From CAZBEL01 sp964628055 (GTDB taxonomy: Bacteria; Fidelibacterota; Marinisomatia; Marinisomatales; TCS56), in NCBI GenBank assembly GCA_964628055.1, contig CAZVNL010000002.1:1-64000 (forward strand): DNA of 64,000 nucleotides, read 5' to 3'. The position numbers were made by a program, and so were the translations under genes. The notes below the pieces were generated by a model. That model saw only the letters and a list, made by a program, of their open reading frames with translations. It had not been told where the DNA came from and did no database searches. Below are positions 16,438-25,135 of the stretch, piece after piece. Numbering within the stretch: the stretch's first letter is position 1; each line of letters opens with the position of its first letter.

Positions 16438-19400
16438 ATGAAAAAAATAATGACCATCCTATTCGTCTTTTTACAAGTGGCTCCGGCTCAGAAAGGGTCG
16501 ATTAGCGGAGTCATTACCGATAAGGAAACTGGAGAACCACTCATAGCCGCCAACGTGACTCTATCGGGAGCGGCACTCAAAACCACTACGGGAAGCGCCA
16601 CAGACCTGGAAGGTCGTTACCTGATTCCCAATTTACCGGCTGGTCGCTATCACCTCAAGGTAAACTACATCGGGTACGAGTTTATCGAGAAAAGAGTGAA
16701 ATTGGCGGCTGGAGAAAAATTAAAATTGAACATTGCCCTGGCGCGGGAAGCAATCCGTTTGGATACCTATGTGGTGACGGCCTCCCGTCGTCGGGAGCGC
16801 ATTGAAGATGCTCCAGCGGCTATTTCCGTCATCACCCAAAAGGAAATCCGCCGTGAAAGTAATACCAACTTAGGGGACTACTTGAAATCCATTAAAGGGG
16901 TAGAGTTTACCCAATCGGGAATCGATAGTTATAATCTCAGCGCACGGGGATTTAATGCCTCTTTTAGTTCCCGACTGCTCACCTTAACGGACGGACGTAT
17001 GGCCAATGTCCCCTCCTTACGACTCATTGCCTACAACGTCATTCCCGTTTCTTTCGAGGACGTAAAGCAAATCGAGGTCGTCCTGGGCCCCTCTTCGGCT
17101 CTATATGGTCCCAATGCCCATAGCGGCGTTTTGAATATTGTAACCAGTTCGCCCCTGGAATCCCAGGGGACCAGTGTAAACATCCAGGGGGGATTTTTAG
17201 ACCAGCCCAATACCGATATGTTGCAGAAATTGACCTTCCGCCACTCCCAGAAATTTGGGAACTTTGGCTTTAAAATCTCGGCCGTAGCCCTGGCGGGTCA
17301 GGATTGGAGACACTTCAATGAAGACGAATATAAGGGGCACGACCCAGCCCTCATTGGTCGCTATAGGCTCATCCACGACCGCATTAACACCGGGGGCGGG
17401 AGTTTAGGTGAATTGGGTAGCCCTACCTTTGGTGATCCTAAGATTTTTGATGGTGACTGGTTGGCAGGTGAAGTGCCGAATAACGGTAAAGACGATAATA
17501 ATAATGGTTTCATCGATGAAGACTCTACCTGGATTGGGGAGCGGATTGCCGACGGGATTGATAATTGGTACTTACAACACACGCTATTTCTCCAGGGGGA
17601 GGATAAATCCCCGGTTATCGATGAAGCCATGGTGGCTGCCGCCGCAGGCGATCCTTTTCACCGTTACCGTGTTCCCGGTACCAACATTACCCTTTGGGGG
17701 GTGACGGAAGAGTGGATCGGCATGAAATATGCTGATGGCATTGATAACGACGGCGACGGTTTCATCGATGAAGGCATTGATGATGGCATCGATGACGACT
17801 CCGAGGCCTGGTACGATGGGGTGGATAACGACGGCGACGGCCAGGTGGATGAAGAAGATGAAATTGGAAACAAATGGCTGAGCCGCTTCGGTAGCTACAA
17901 ACCCTACGATGTTTTCGGTCAAAACGGAGGCTTCGGGGTTTATAAATACGATGATAAAGGCCACATCCTCTTTGATACCAATGACGACGGTGTGTACAGC
18001 GGGGAAGGGGATTTTAAAATCAATTACGGTAATCTCTCCTCGGTTATCCTTGATGCCAATGATGATGGTATTAATGATTACCCCGAGTTTGACGTGCGGA
18101 ACTTCCGATACGACCTCCGGGGAGTGTGGGTCCCCCGGGAAGATTTAACTATCAGTATTTCTCACGGGTATGCCTGGGCACGGAATATTAACATCACTGG
18201 AATAGCTCGCTACCTCGCTGATGGCTGGCAGTATAATTATTACCAGACTAAGATAGCCTGGCGAAACTTTTTTCTTCAAGCCTACCTTAATACCAGCCAT
18301 TCAGGCGACCCCAGTAAGCCCACGCGAAACCTGGCCACGGGTGGGTTGATCTACGACCGGTCCAAGAAGTTCAGTGCCCAGTTTCAGCATGCTATGGAAT
18401 TTTTCAAGGGCAATTTTCGGTTTGTTTGGGGTTTGGATTATTTCCTTACCATGCCCAATACGCGAGGCACCATCTTATCGGATAAAGAGGGATGGGACCA
18501 TCGTGATAACAACGGTAACGGCGAGGCCGGTTCTCCCGTTATTTTTGCCGATGCCAATGACAACACCTGGTACGACCAGGGGGAAGGTTATACGCGCTGG
18601 AATACAGAGGGAGAACCCTTTGAAGATACCAATGGCGACGGTGCGTGGAATAGCGGAGAACCTTTTGAGGATTTAAACGGAAACGGCGTTTACGATAAAC
18701 CCGGCACACAATTTGGGGTGATTTCTTCCGAAGATCACGCCCGAGGGGCCATTGCTGATGGAATAGACAACGACGGTGATGGGCTCATTGACGAAGGAAT
18801 TGATGAAAGAAAAGAAGACAACCGCAAGACCGTAAACGAATTGGGTACCTACTACCAATTTAACTGGAAAATGACTCCCCGGTGGGAGTTTATCCAGGCC
18901 ACCCGCCTGGACGTTCACGACCGTCTCACAGACTTGGTGGATTTTAATAATCAACAGAGTCATAATTACAGTCCCTTAAACTGGCGGTTTGACTTCAGTA
19001 AGACCGAAGGGTTACAGGTTTCTCCCAAGGTGGGGTTGGTATACCGTCCCCGGGAGAATCAGACCTTTAGACTGACCTGGGCCACGGCCTTCAATACTCC
19101 TTCCAACCAGGCTCTTTTCCTCGATCTTTTTGTTACTCGGGTATCCATCTTCAAAGTCTATGCCCGGGGAGCCAGTGGGGGTTATGTCTACCCTCGGGAT
19201 GCCAACGGGGTTTGGGATCCGGATGAACGATATAATGACGTGAATGGTAACGGTCAATGGGATGATGGCGAACCGTTCGAGGACAAAGAGCGGATTTATG
19301 TATTCGATACAGAATCGTTCCGGTTTGATGCTTTCGACCCCCAAAATGAAATTTTATTCTACCCCTCCGTCGATCCCAAAATTGAGGGCTTCTACAACTA

Positions 19401-20187
19401 TAAAGTTGACGATTTGCCAGAAATCAAGGCGGAGAAAGTGCGCACCTGGGAATTTGGTTACAAAGGGCGCATTTCCCCAGCGTTCTACGGGACTCTGGAT
19501 ATATTCACGAATCATTATAACAGTTTTGTCAGTCCAACCACGTTTATCACCCCCATCGTTATACGGCGTAGTGTATTGGAAACCGACTGGAATGGGGATG
19601 GTATTGTGAACCAAGTGGTGGACGTGGCTAACAACATCATTGCCGACCAGGATGATTATAATGAGTCGTTCAAATACTGGCGCGATAACATTGTGGGTGT
19701 GGCCGCCATTGATACGACTCCCGGATTAGCGCCACCGGTGGTGGTTGGATATATAAACTACGGTGAAGTGGATGTCAGTGGCTTGGACGCCAGCATCACC
19801 TGGCTGGTGAATCGGAGCTTAACTATTGATGCCCACTATTCTTTCTTGAATATCACCGAATTCCTCAATCCGATTACCAACGCCAAGGATCCGATCAATG
19901 CGCCGCGGCATAAAGGGGGCCTTTCCTTCCGTTTTGCGCCTCCTTCCAAACCCCTTGCAGTCACCCTGAATTATCGCTATGTGGATGCCTTTCCCTGGTC
20001 GTCGGGGGTCTATTTCGGTCAAATACACACCTATAATATTTTTGACCTGCATAGTTCCTATAAGATAAACAGGTACTTGTCTGCCATGGTAACGGTGAAC
20101 AATATATTGAATTACCGACATACCGAAATCATCGGCGGGCCACGCCTGGGACGAATGGTGATTTTCCGGCTCCAGGCGTCACTATAA
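16438..20187 (+). CDS. TonB-dependent outer-membrane receptor with Asp-rich repeat insertions
   Basis: The product is 1249 aa. A signal peptide (about 1-17) is followed by a carboxypeptidase-regulatory-like domain (GVITDKETGEPLIAANVTL ... YIGYEF, about 22-80). A plug follows with VTASRRRERIEDAPAAISVI and VEVVLGPSSALYGPNAHSGV-type residues, then a large barrel. At least ten calcium-type loops (DGIDNDGDGFIDEG, DGVDNDGDGQVDEE, DTNDDGVYSGEGD, NGNGVYDKPG, DVNGNGQWDDGEPFED, WNGDGIVNQ) interrupt the barrel at about residues 350, 431, 459, 513, 538, 689, 730-752, 773, 934 and 1051. They presumably lie in surface loops. Such receptors import a bound ligand using the proton-motive force. The substrate is unknown. 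The gene may be co-expressed with the upstream sorting-domain protein. Confidence 0.9.
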   Translation: MKKIMTILFVFLQVAPAQKGSISGVITDKETGEPLIAANVTLSGAALKTTTGSATDLEGRYLIPNLPAGRYHLKVNYIGYEFIEKRVKLAAGEKLKLNIALAREAIRLDTYVVTASRRRERIEDAPAAISVITQKEIRRESNTNLGDYLKSIKGVEFTQSGIDSYNLSARGFNASFSSRLLTLTDGRMANVPSLRLIAYNVIPVSFEDVKQIEVVLGPSSALYGPNAHSGVLNIVTSSPLESQGTSVNIQGGFLDQPNTDMLQKLTFRHSQKFGNFGFKISAVALAGQDWRHFNEDEYKGHDPALIGRYRLIHDRINTGGGSLGELGSPTFGDPKIFDGDWLAGEVPNNGKDDNNNGFIDEDSTWIGERIADGIDNWYLQHTLFLQGEDKSPVIDEAMVAAAAGDPFHRYRVPGTNITLWGVTEEWIGMKYADGIDNDGDGFIDEGIDDGIDDDSEAWYDGVDNDGDGQVDEEDEIGNKWLSRFGSYKPYDVFGQNGGFGVYKYDDKGHILFDTNDDGVYSGEGDFKINYGNLSSVILDANDDGINDYPEFDVRNFRYDLRGVWVPREDLTISISHGYAWARNINITGIARYLADGWQYNYYQTKIAWRNFFLQAYLNTSHSGDPSKPTRNLATGGLIYDRSKKFSAQFQHAMEFFKGNFRFVWGLDYFLTMPNTRGTILSDKEGWDHRDNNGNGEAGSPVIFADANDNTWYDQGEGYTRWNTEGEPFEDTNGDGAWNSGEPFEDLNGNGVYDKPGTQFGVISSEDHARGAIADGIDNDGDGLIDEGIDERKEDNRKTVNELGTYYQFNWKMTPRWEFIQATRLDVHDRLTDLVDFNNQQSHNYSPLNWRFDFSKTEGLQVSPKVGLVYRPRENQTFRLTWATAFNTPSNQALFLDLFVTRVSIFKVYARGASGGYVYPRDANGVWDPDERYNDVNGNGQWDDGEPFEDKERIYVFDTESFRFDAFDPQNEILFYPSVDPKIEGFYNYKVDDLPEIKAEKVRTWEFGYKGRISPAFYGTLDIFTNHYNSFVSPTTFITPIVIRRSVLETDWNGDGIVNQVVDVANNIIADQDDYNESFKYWRDNIVGVAAIDTTPGLAPPVVVGYINYGEVDVSGLDASITWLVNRSLTIDAHYSFLNITEFLNPITNAKDPINAPRHKGGLSFRFAPPSKPLAVTLNYRYVDAFPWSSGVYFGQIHTYNIFDLHSSYKINRYLSAMVTVNNILNYRHTEIIGGPRLGRMVIFRLQASL

Positions 20188-20228
20188 TGTAATCTTTTTC
20201 GAATCACCAGCGGTGGCAAGAATAGAAA

Positions 20229-20295
20229 AAGCAGGACAGTTTAAAAGCCTGGGAGCGGGGGAAACAGCCAGTCTTTATTAACCTCTGCCCTGCTT
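20229..20295 (+). ncRNA. Stem-loop structure in the TonB-receptor 3' region
   Basis: AAGCAGGACAG (20229-20239) pairs with CTGCCCTGCTT (20285-20295), 11 positions with one A-C mismatch. The 45 bases enclosed contain a smaller CTGG/CCAG helix. The structure lies just before an intrinsic terminator (20300-20319). It could be a stable 3' UTR end or a small RNA. No known RNA family is recognised. Confidence 0.3.
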
Positions 20296-20299
20296 GAAT

Positions 20300-20319
20300 C
20301 TAATTTAAAATTAGTTTTT
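20300..20319 (+). terminator. Intrinsic terminator after the TonB receptor
   Basis: CTAATT (20300-20305), loop TAA, AATTAG (20309-20314), then TTTTT (20315-20319). The stem is AT-rich but the T-run is good. It would end the receptor transcript before the convergent Trm112-like gene. Confidence 0.55.
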
Positions 20320-20401
20320 CTTGCGAATCACAGCAAGGAAATTTTGTGGTATTATTAAAAATCCTCCCTGGGAAATAGAGTTTGAAAAAGTAAAATGGAA
20401 T

Positions 20402-20662
20402 TCAACGCACCGTTCCAATGTCAATGGCTTCTTCAATGAGCATAACGGGTATCTCCTCCCGGATGGGGTAGAGGTATTTCCCGTCTTGCCGCAGCAGGCC
20501 ATCATCCAGAAGGTCCCGGACGGGTTCCCCGTTCCGTTTTAGTACTTTTCCCGCCTGGATGGCGGCATTGATCTCTCCCAGGGTCTCTTTATCTACAAGA
20601 GCCACCGGTTCCTTGGTCTCTGGGCAACATAAAATGTCCAGTAAGTCTTTTGATAAAGCCAT
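20402..20662 (-). CDS. Trm112/YcaR-family small protein
   Basis: The product is 86 aa from the ATG at 20662, preceded by AAAGGAA. The frame is open to 20689 but that start has weaker support. ILCCPETKEPVAL near the N-terminus and YPIREEIPVMLIEEA at the C-terminus are the Trm112/UPF0434 signature. An inserted segment of about 35 residues lies between them. In bacteria the family is small and mostly uncharacterised; in eukaryotes and archaea Trm112 activates methyltransferases. Only one CC pair is seen, so the classical four-Cys zinc site is incomplete. Confidence 0.82.
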   Translation of the reverse strand: MALSKDLLDILCCPETKEPVALVDKETLGEINAAIQAGKVLKRNGEPVRDLLDDGLLRQDGKYLYPIREEIPVMLIEEAIDIGTVR

Positions 20663-20710
20663 CGATTTCCTTTCCAACTTATTACTCAAATTTAATACCT
20701 TTTAAGTCCC

Positions 20711-21334
20711 ATGTCATTCTTACATTGGCTAACACAACTGGACCAGAAATTGTTTCTGCTTTTAAACAGTGATTGGACCAATCCCCTTTTTGATGTAAGT
20801 ATGCCCATTATTACCAATCAGTACCTGTGGGGTGTCCCCCTCTTCCTATCCTGGGTGGGGTTGCAGATTTGGGGTGGTAAAAAGGGCCGGATTGCAGCAT
20901 GGGTTCTTCTGGTCGCCTTTGCCGGGGCCGATATTATTTCGGCTCAACTCATCAAACCTTTGATTGGTCGCCTGCGCCCTTCCCATACCCAGTTAGCAAC
21001 CATGCGGCTATTAGTCCCCCCTGGGGGGAAGTTTGGTTTTGTATCCAGCCATGCGGCAAACACTATGGCCGCGGCTGTGGTGCTGGGTTATTTTTACGTC
21101 CGTTACAAGAAGATTTTCTTTATCATTGCCGTCGTGGTCGGTTTTAGCCGTATTTACGTGGGTGTTCATTATCCTGGAGATGTGTTGGGAGGTTGGCTTT
21201 TAGGCTACGCTCTCGGTTGGGGGAACTTATCGCTGTGGGTTCTACTTCGTCAGTGGGAGCTAAAAAGGGGCCGGCAATGGGTACAGTACGAAAGGGAAAC
21301 TATACCCCAGCAGCAGGAGGCGAAAGAAAGTTAG
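20711..21334 (+). CDS. PAP2-family membrane phosphatase
   Basis: The product is 207 aa with about five hydrophobic helices. The three phosphatase motifs are present: KPLIGRLRPSH (K-x6-RP), SSHAANTMA (variant of PSGH) and SRIYVGVHYPGD (SR-x5-H-x3-D). Family members remove phosphate from undecaprenyl pyrophosphate, lipid A or phosphatidylglycerol phosphate at the outer face of the inner membrane. The sequence does not tell which. The gene diverges from the Trm112-like gene, and its 3' end overlaps the convergent DUF3467 gene by four bases. Confidence 0.9.
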   Translation: MSFLHWLTQLDQKLFLLLNSDWTNPLFDVSMPIITNQYLWGVPLFLSWVGLQIWGGKKGRIAAWVLLVAFAGADIISAQLIKPLIGRLRPSHTQLATMRLLVPPGGKFGFVSSHAANTMAAAVVLGYFYVRYKKIFFIIAVVVGFSRIYVGVHYPGDVLGGWLLGYALGWGNLSLWVLLRQWELKRGRQWVQYERETIPQQQEAKES

Positions 21335-21651
21335 TTCGGAACGGAGGTTTCCGGGGGCTTTACCCCGAAATCAGAAAAGGATTCTTGCCCGGGGGTTTTG
21401 ATTTCACCGTGCTTGCGCTCGAACTTTTGGATGTTATCTCGCAGGGCCATGAGGAAGGCCTTGGCGTGTGGGGGCGCCATGACAATCCGGGAATGGACCT
21501 TGGCCTTGGTGACTCCCGGCAAGAGGCGGGTGAAATCCAGGACAAATTCAGCGGGGGAATGGGTGACGACCACAAAGTTAGCATATTCGCCCCCGCTAAC
21601 GTCTTGATCTAATTCGATGTTGATCTGCTGTATCTTTTTGTTTTGTTGCAT
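21331..21651 (-). CDS. DUF3467 protein
   Basis: The product is 106 aa. The core GGEYANFVVVTHSPAEFVLDF (split here for length: GGEYANFVVV and SPAEFVLDFTRLLPG), KAKVHSRIVMAPPHAKAFLM and LRDNIQKFERKHGEI match DUF3467, a widespread small bacterial protein of unknown function. No signal peptide or membrane helix is visible. It is followed, reading along the minus strand, by nothing close on that strand. The zinc-ribbon gene lies 23 bases upstream, so the two may be co-transcribed. Confidence 0.85.
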   Translation of the reverse strand: MQQNKKIQQINIELDQDVSGGEYANFVVVTHSPAEFVLDFTRLLPGVTKAKVHSRIVMAPPHAKAFLMALRDNIQKFERKHGEIKTPGQESFSDFGVKPPETSVPN

Positions 21652-21674
21652 CGGGATTGAACCCCTTATGTAGT

Positions 21675-22061
21675 TTAAAACCCGTCAAATTCCCGGCGGT
21701 TGAAGTCCTCCCAGTCCTCGTTGATCCCTTCAAATTCGTCGAAATCCTTTATGTCGTTATCTTCCTGCTCGATTTCCATCTCGTTTTCGTAAAAACTAAA
21801 GGTATCTTTCTTCTTCTCAAATTCGGCCGGGTCCACATCCTCTTCATCCGAAGGTTCCAACCGTTCGATTTCTTCGCTGTACACCTCCGCGTCGAAAAAG
21901 TCTAAATTGTCCACTATCCCGTTGGTCATGAGATACTCAAGGAAATCAAGATATTTCCGGTCTTTGAGATCGGTTTTGCAGTTGATACAAACTAAAGATT
22001 CCTTGAGGTCTTCCTCCTCAAGGGTCGACTCACATGCTGGACAGATAATGCCTTCTAACAT
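21675..22061 (-). CDS. Acidic protein with N-terminal zinc ribbon
   Basis: The product is 128 aa. CPAC (about 8-11) and CINC (about 25-28) form a two-knuckle zinc ribbon. The last ~70 residues are very acidic (for example EEIERLEPSDEEDVDPAEF) and probably disordered. The family is not recognised. It could be an adaptor that contacts nucleic acid or RNA polymerase through the ribbon, but that is only a guess. It precedes the DUF3467 gene by 23 bases on the same strand. Confidence 0.7.
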   Translation of the reverse strand: MLEGIICPACESTLEEEDLKESLVCINCKTDLKDRKYLDFLEYLMTNGIVDNLDFFDAEVYSEEIERLEPSDEEDVDPAEFEKKKDTFSFYENEMEIEQEDNDIKDFDEFEGINEDWEDFNRREFDGF

Positions 22062-22242
22062 AGATTTTTCCCCTCAAAATCGGGCGATAAGTTAACCGGG
22101 GGCCAGGGGTTGGTCAATAGGTTTATTCAGTTATTTTTTCCTACCCCCAAAATTCAGAAACACAGTTTTCACTCGTTGGTGAAAGAATGGTTCCCAGGAT
22201 TTTAAGTGGCTTGTTAGTTGGCGTAATAGGTTCAGTCGAGCG

Positions 22243-22818
22243 TCAGTTCAAACCCAGCAATTGCTGGATATCCTCATATCCCGCTTCTAAAAAATCGGTC
22301 CCCTTTTTTTCGATGGTAACGTTGAAATAGGGTTCTCCCAGAGGCGTGTGAAAACAGATTCGCAGAGGGGCGTCTGACCGGTAGGTAATGGCCGCTACGA
22401 GAGGATTGAACCGCGGGTTCAGGTCAACAAGGGCATCGAAATCCCTGAATAGGACACGCTTCACCAGGGCTTCCGTGGGGAGTCCCCAGCCATTGACATC
22501 CTCCTGAAAATACGGGATAAACTGAGTATGGAGGGTTTCTTGGAGGGTATCTAACAACGTATGTTTGATAACGGCATATGTTTTTACGGTTCCCTGGGGC
22601 CCGATGGCATTGCTCACCGATTGTAAGAAAATGCGGGCCACGCGCAAATCATCTCCATTCGTGGGGAGGAAAAGCAGTAGACTGGAAACTTGCCGCCCAT
22701 GGCGGCGTAAGGCGAGGGGGTTAGAATGAGGGGTTGGTTTCTGCCGATGGCGTAACCACCACAAAGCCAACCGCGTCTTCAAAGGTATCTTCACCCTGGA
22801 ATATAACTTTTTTAACAA
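22243..22818 (-). CDS. Uncharacterised protein, DUF6913-like
   Basis: The product is 191 aa with a basic N-terminus (KIPLKTRLALWWLRHRQKP) and no signal peptide. VLFRDFDALVDLNPRFNPLV (about 127-146) followed by LRICFHTPLGEPYFNVTI resembles DUF6913 proteins of Bacteroidota, which are distantly like GT9 glycosyltransferases. In those proteins a 'FDLLINL...' segment precedes a short strand and a 'YYDLMI' end. The match is from memory and moderate. No catalytic motif is seen. The gene diverges from the TerB-DnaJ gene. Confidence 0.55.
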   Translation of the reverse strand: MLKKLYSRVKIPLKTRLALWWLRHRQKPTPHSNPLALRRHGRQVSSLLLFLPTNGDDLRVARIFLQSVSNAIGPQGTVKTYAVIKHTLLDTLQETLHTQFIPYFQEDVNGWGLPTEALVKRVLFRDFDALVDLNPRFNPLVAAITYRSDAPLRICFHTPLGEPYFNVTIEKKGTDFLEAGYEDIQQLLGLN

Positions 22819-22889
22819 ATAGGATACTGCGTAGTTTTCACTACTTTAAAAAGAAACAATGTTATTTCAATTAAGTCCTTTTTCATCAA

Positions 22890-23636
22890 ATGACTATCGG
22901 TAAACGACTCTTATGGGGTGGCCTGGGTTGGGTATTGGGGGGACCCATCGGGGCCATCATCGGGTATGCCTTAGCCAGTATGTCTGAACCGGGGGGTGGC
23001 TCCTATGGTTATCCTCAAGGGGAACCACGCCCTCGTCAGCCCTATCCCCGCACCCGTCCCGGCGATTTTATGGTATCGGTTCTGGTCCTTTTTGCATCGG
23101 TCATGAAAGCCGACAAGAAACTGCTGAAGGTAGAGCTGGACTATGTAAAGCAATTTCTGCTTAGCCAATTCAGTCGCGAGGACGTGCGGGATTTCATGAT
23201 CCTTTTTAAAGATATCCTTAAACAGAACTACCCGCTCCGGGAGGTGTGTTCCCAGATTTACCGTTCCATGGACCCCCCCAGTCGCTTAGAATTAATCCAC
23301 GTTCTCTTTGGTCTTTCTCAGGCCGACGGTTATATCCATCCTAATGAGGTCGACGTCATTAAAAGGATCGCACGTTTTCTGCGTATAAATGATTCGGATT
23401 TTCAATCCATCAAAGCCATGTTTGTGGGCGATACCAAATCGGCCTACCGTATCTTGGGAATTGACCCCAAGGCAACTGACAACGAGGTGAAAAAAGCCTA
23501 TCGCCGCATGGCGAACAAGTATCACCCCGATAAAGTAGCTCACCTAGGGGAAGAACTCCGTCAATTGGCGGAGGAAAAATTTAAAAAGGTTAACGAAGCC
23601 TATCAGACGATCAAGAAAGAACGGCAAATGGTATGA
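22890..23636 (+). CDS. djlA: TerB-DnaJ protein, DjlA-like co-chaperone
   Basis: The product is 248 aa. A glycine-rich hydrophobic N-terminus (WGGLGWVLGGPIGAIIGYAL) could anchor the protein. Residues about 50-180 are a helical TerB-like domain (VLFASVMKADKKLLKVEL; LSQADGYIHPNEVDVIKRI). A C-terminal J-domain begins at about 186 (AYRILGIDPKATDNEVKKAY) and has the essential HPDK (about 213-216). DjlA-type proteins recruit DnaK near the inner membrane. The last ATG of the gene starts the mutase gene (ATGA overlap, 23633-23636). Confidence 0.87.
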   Translation: MTIGKRLLWGGLGWVLGGPIGAIIGYALASMSEPGGGSYGYPQGEPRPRQPYPRTRPGDFMVSVLVLFASVMKADKKLLKVELDYVKQFLLSQFSREDVRDFMILFKDILKQNYPLREVCSQIYRSMDPPSRLELIHVLFGLSQADGYIHPNEVDVIKRIARFLRINDSDFQSIKAMFVGDTKSAYRILGIDPKATDNEVKKAYRRMANKYHPDKVAHLGEELRQLAEEKFKKVNEAYQTIKKERQMV

Positions 23637-25126
23637 AGGAAGAACCGGGCCAATTCCCCTTTACCCGGGGTCTCTACCGAGAGATGTACCGGAAAAAGTT
23701 GTGGACTATGCGGCAGTACGCCGGGTATACCTCCCCGGAAGAGACCAACAAGCGTTTTCACTATCTGTTAAACGAGGGAATGACCGGATTATCAGTAGCG
23801 TTTGATCTCCCCACGCAGATCGGTTACGACTCCGACAGTCCCATGGCGATAGGTGAAGTAGGGAAAGTAGGGGTTCCCATCGCCACCCTGGAGGATATGG
23901 AATGCCTTTTTCGAGGAGTTCCTCTGGATCAGGTTTCCACCTCCATGACCATCAACGCCACAGCGGCGATTATCTTGGCCATGTACATTGCCCTGGCCAA
24001 GAATCAGAACGTACCTTGTGAGACATTGCGAGGGACGATCCAAAACGACATTTTAAAGGAATATGTCGCCCGGGGAACCTATATCTATCCGCCCCGGCCC
24101 TCTTTACGGTTGGTTACCGATATTTTTGAGTATTGTTCGCAACATCTGCCCCGGTGGAATACCATTTCCATTTCGGGCTATCACATTCGAGAAGCGGGGA
24201 GCACCGCAGCTCAGGAACTGGCCTTCACGATGGCCAATGGCATTGCGTATGTTCAGGCGGCCGTGGAAAGGGGGTTGGACGTGAATCAGTTTGGGGTTCG
24301 CCTGTCCTTCTTTTTCAATGCTCATAATGGATTTTTAACGGAGATCGCCAAGTTTAGAGCCGCCCGACGGTTGTGGGCTACTATCATGAAAGACCGCTTT
24401 AAGGTCAGCAATGAGAAGGCTCTTCGTTGCCGTTTCCATACCCAGACGGGGGGCTCCACCCTCACCGCTCAGCAGGTGGATAACAATGTGGTCCGCACAA
24501 CCATTCAAGCCCTCTCGGCGGTCTTGGGTGGCACCCAATCTTTGCATACAAATAGTCGTGACGAAGCCCTGGCACTACCCAGTGATGAGGCGGTCAAATT
24601 GGCGCTCCGGACCCAGCAGATTATCGCCTACGAGACGGGCGTGCCTGAATACCCGGATCCCTTCGGGGGGAGTTATGTGGTTGAAGCCCTTACCGATCGG
24701 TTAGAAGCAGAAGCCCGGCAATTAATCGGAGAAATCGATTCCCAGGGAGGGGCCATCGCCGCTATCGAATCGGGGTGGATCCCACGGGAGATTACGGAAA
24801 GCGCCCGGGAGTACCAGAACGAGGTAGACCGGGGAAAAAGGATTGTCGTAGGCGTTAATAAGTTTGTGGAAGAGGAGACTCCCCAGCCAGAATTATTGTC
24901 CATTCAGGAAGCAGCCGTTCGCCAGCAGATTAAACGCTTGAAAGCCTACAAACAAAAGCGTAATACTGCCCAGGTCAGGGACCGTCTAAAAGGCCTTCAA
25001 GAAGCTGCCAAGGGGACCAGTAACCTTATGCCCTACCTACTGCAATGTGTGTGTAGCCAGTGTACGTTAGGGGAAATTACCGATGCCCTGCGGACCGTCT
25101 TTGGGGAATATCATCCGACCTTTTAA
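23633..25126 (+). CDS. Methylmalonyl-CoA mutase, catalytic subunit without B12 domain
   Basis: The product is 497 aa. TMRQYAGYTS near residue 30 carries the Tyr that separates methylmalonyl-CoA mutase from isobutyryl-CoA mutase (Phe there). Residues VARGTYIYPP keep the Arg that binds the substrate carboxylate, and ISISGYHIREAG has the active-site His. The end lacks the cobalamin-binding DxHxxG domain, so a separate B12 subunit must be encoded elsewhere. The start (EEPGQFPFTRGLYREMY) is about 30 residues shorter than typical archaeal-type alpha subunits, but no earlier start is available because of the djlA overlap. The enzyme would interconvert succinyl-CoA and methylmalonyl-CoA. Confidence 0.9.
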   Translation: MKEEPGQFPFTRGLYREMYRKKLWTMRQYAGYTSPEETNKRFHYLLNEGMTGLSVAFDLPTQIGYDSDSPMAIGEVGKVGVPIATLEDMECLFRGVPLDQVSTSMTINATAAIILAMYIALAKNQNVPCETLRGTIQNDILKEYVARGTYIYPPRPSLRLVTDIFEYCSQHLPRWNTISISGYHIREAGSTAAQELAFTMANGIAYVQAAVERGLDVNQFGVRLSFFFNAHNGFLTEIAKFRAARRLWATIMKDRFKVSNEKALRCRFHTQTGGSTLTAQQVDNNVVRTTIQALSAVLGGTQSLHTNSRDEALALPSDEAVKLALRTQQIIAYETGVPEYPDPFGGSYVVEALTDRLEAEARQLIGEIDSQGGAIAAIESGWIPREITESAREYQNEVDRGKRIVVGVNKFVEEETPQPELLSIQEAAVRQQIKRLKAYKQKRNTAQVRDRLKGLQEAAKGTSNLMPYLLQCVCSQCTLGEITDALRTVFGEYHPTF

Positions 25127-25135
25127 GTCGCTGGC

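Noticed and set aside
22225..22262. tRNA T-arm-like GTTCAAACC
   Set aside because: The surrounding bases do not form a cloverleaf, and the sequence overlaps the end of the 191-aa gene.
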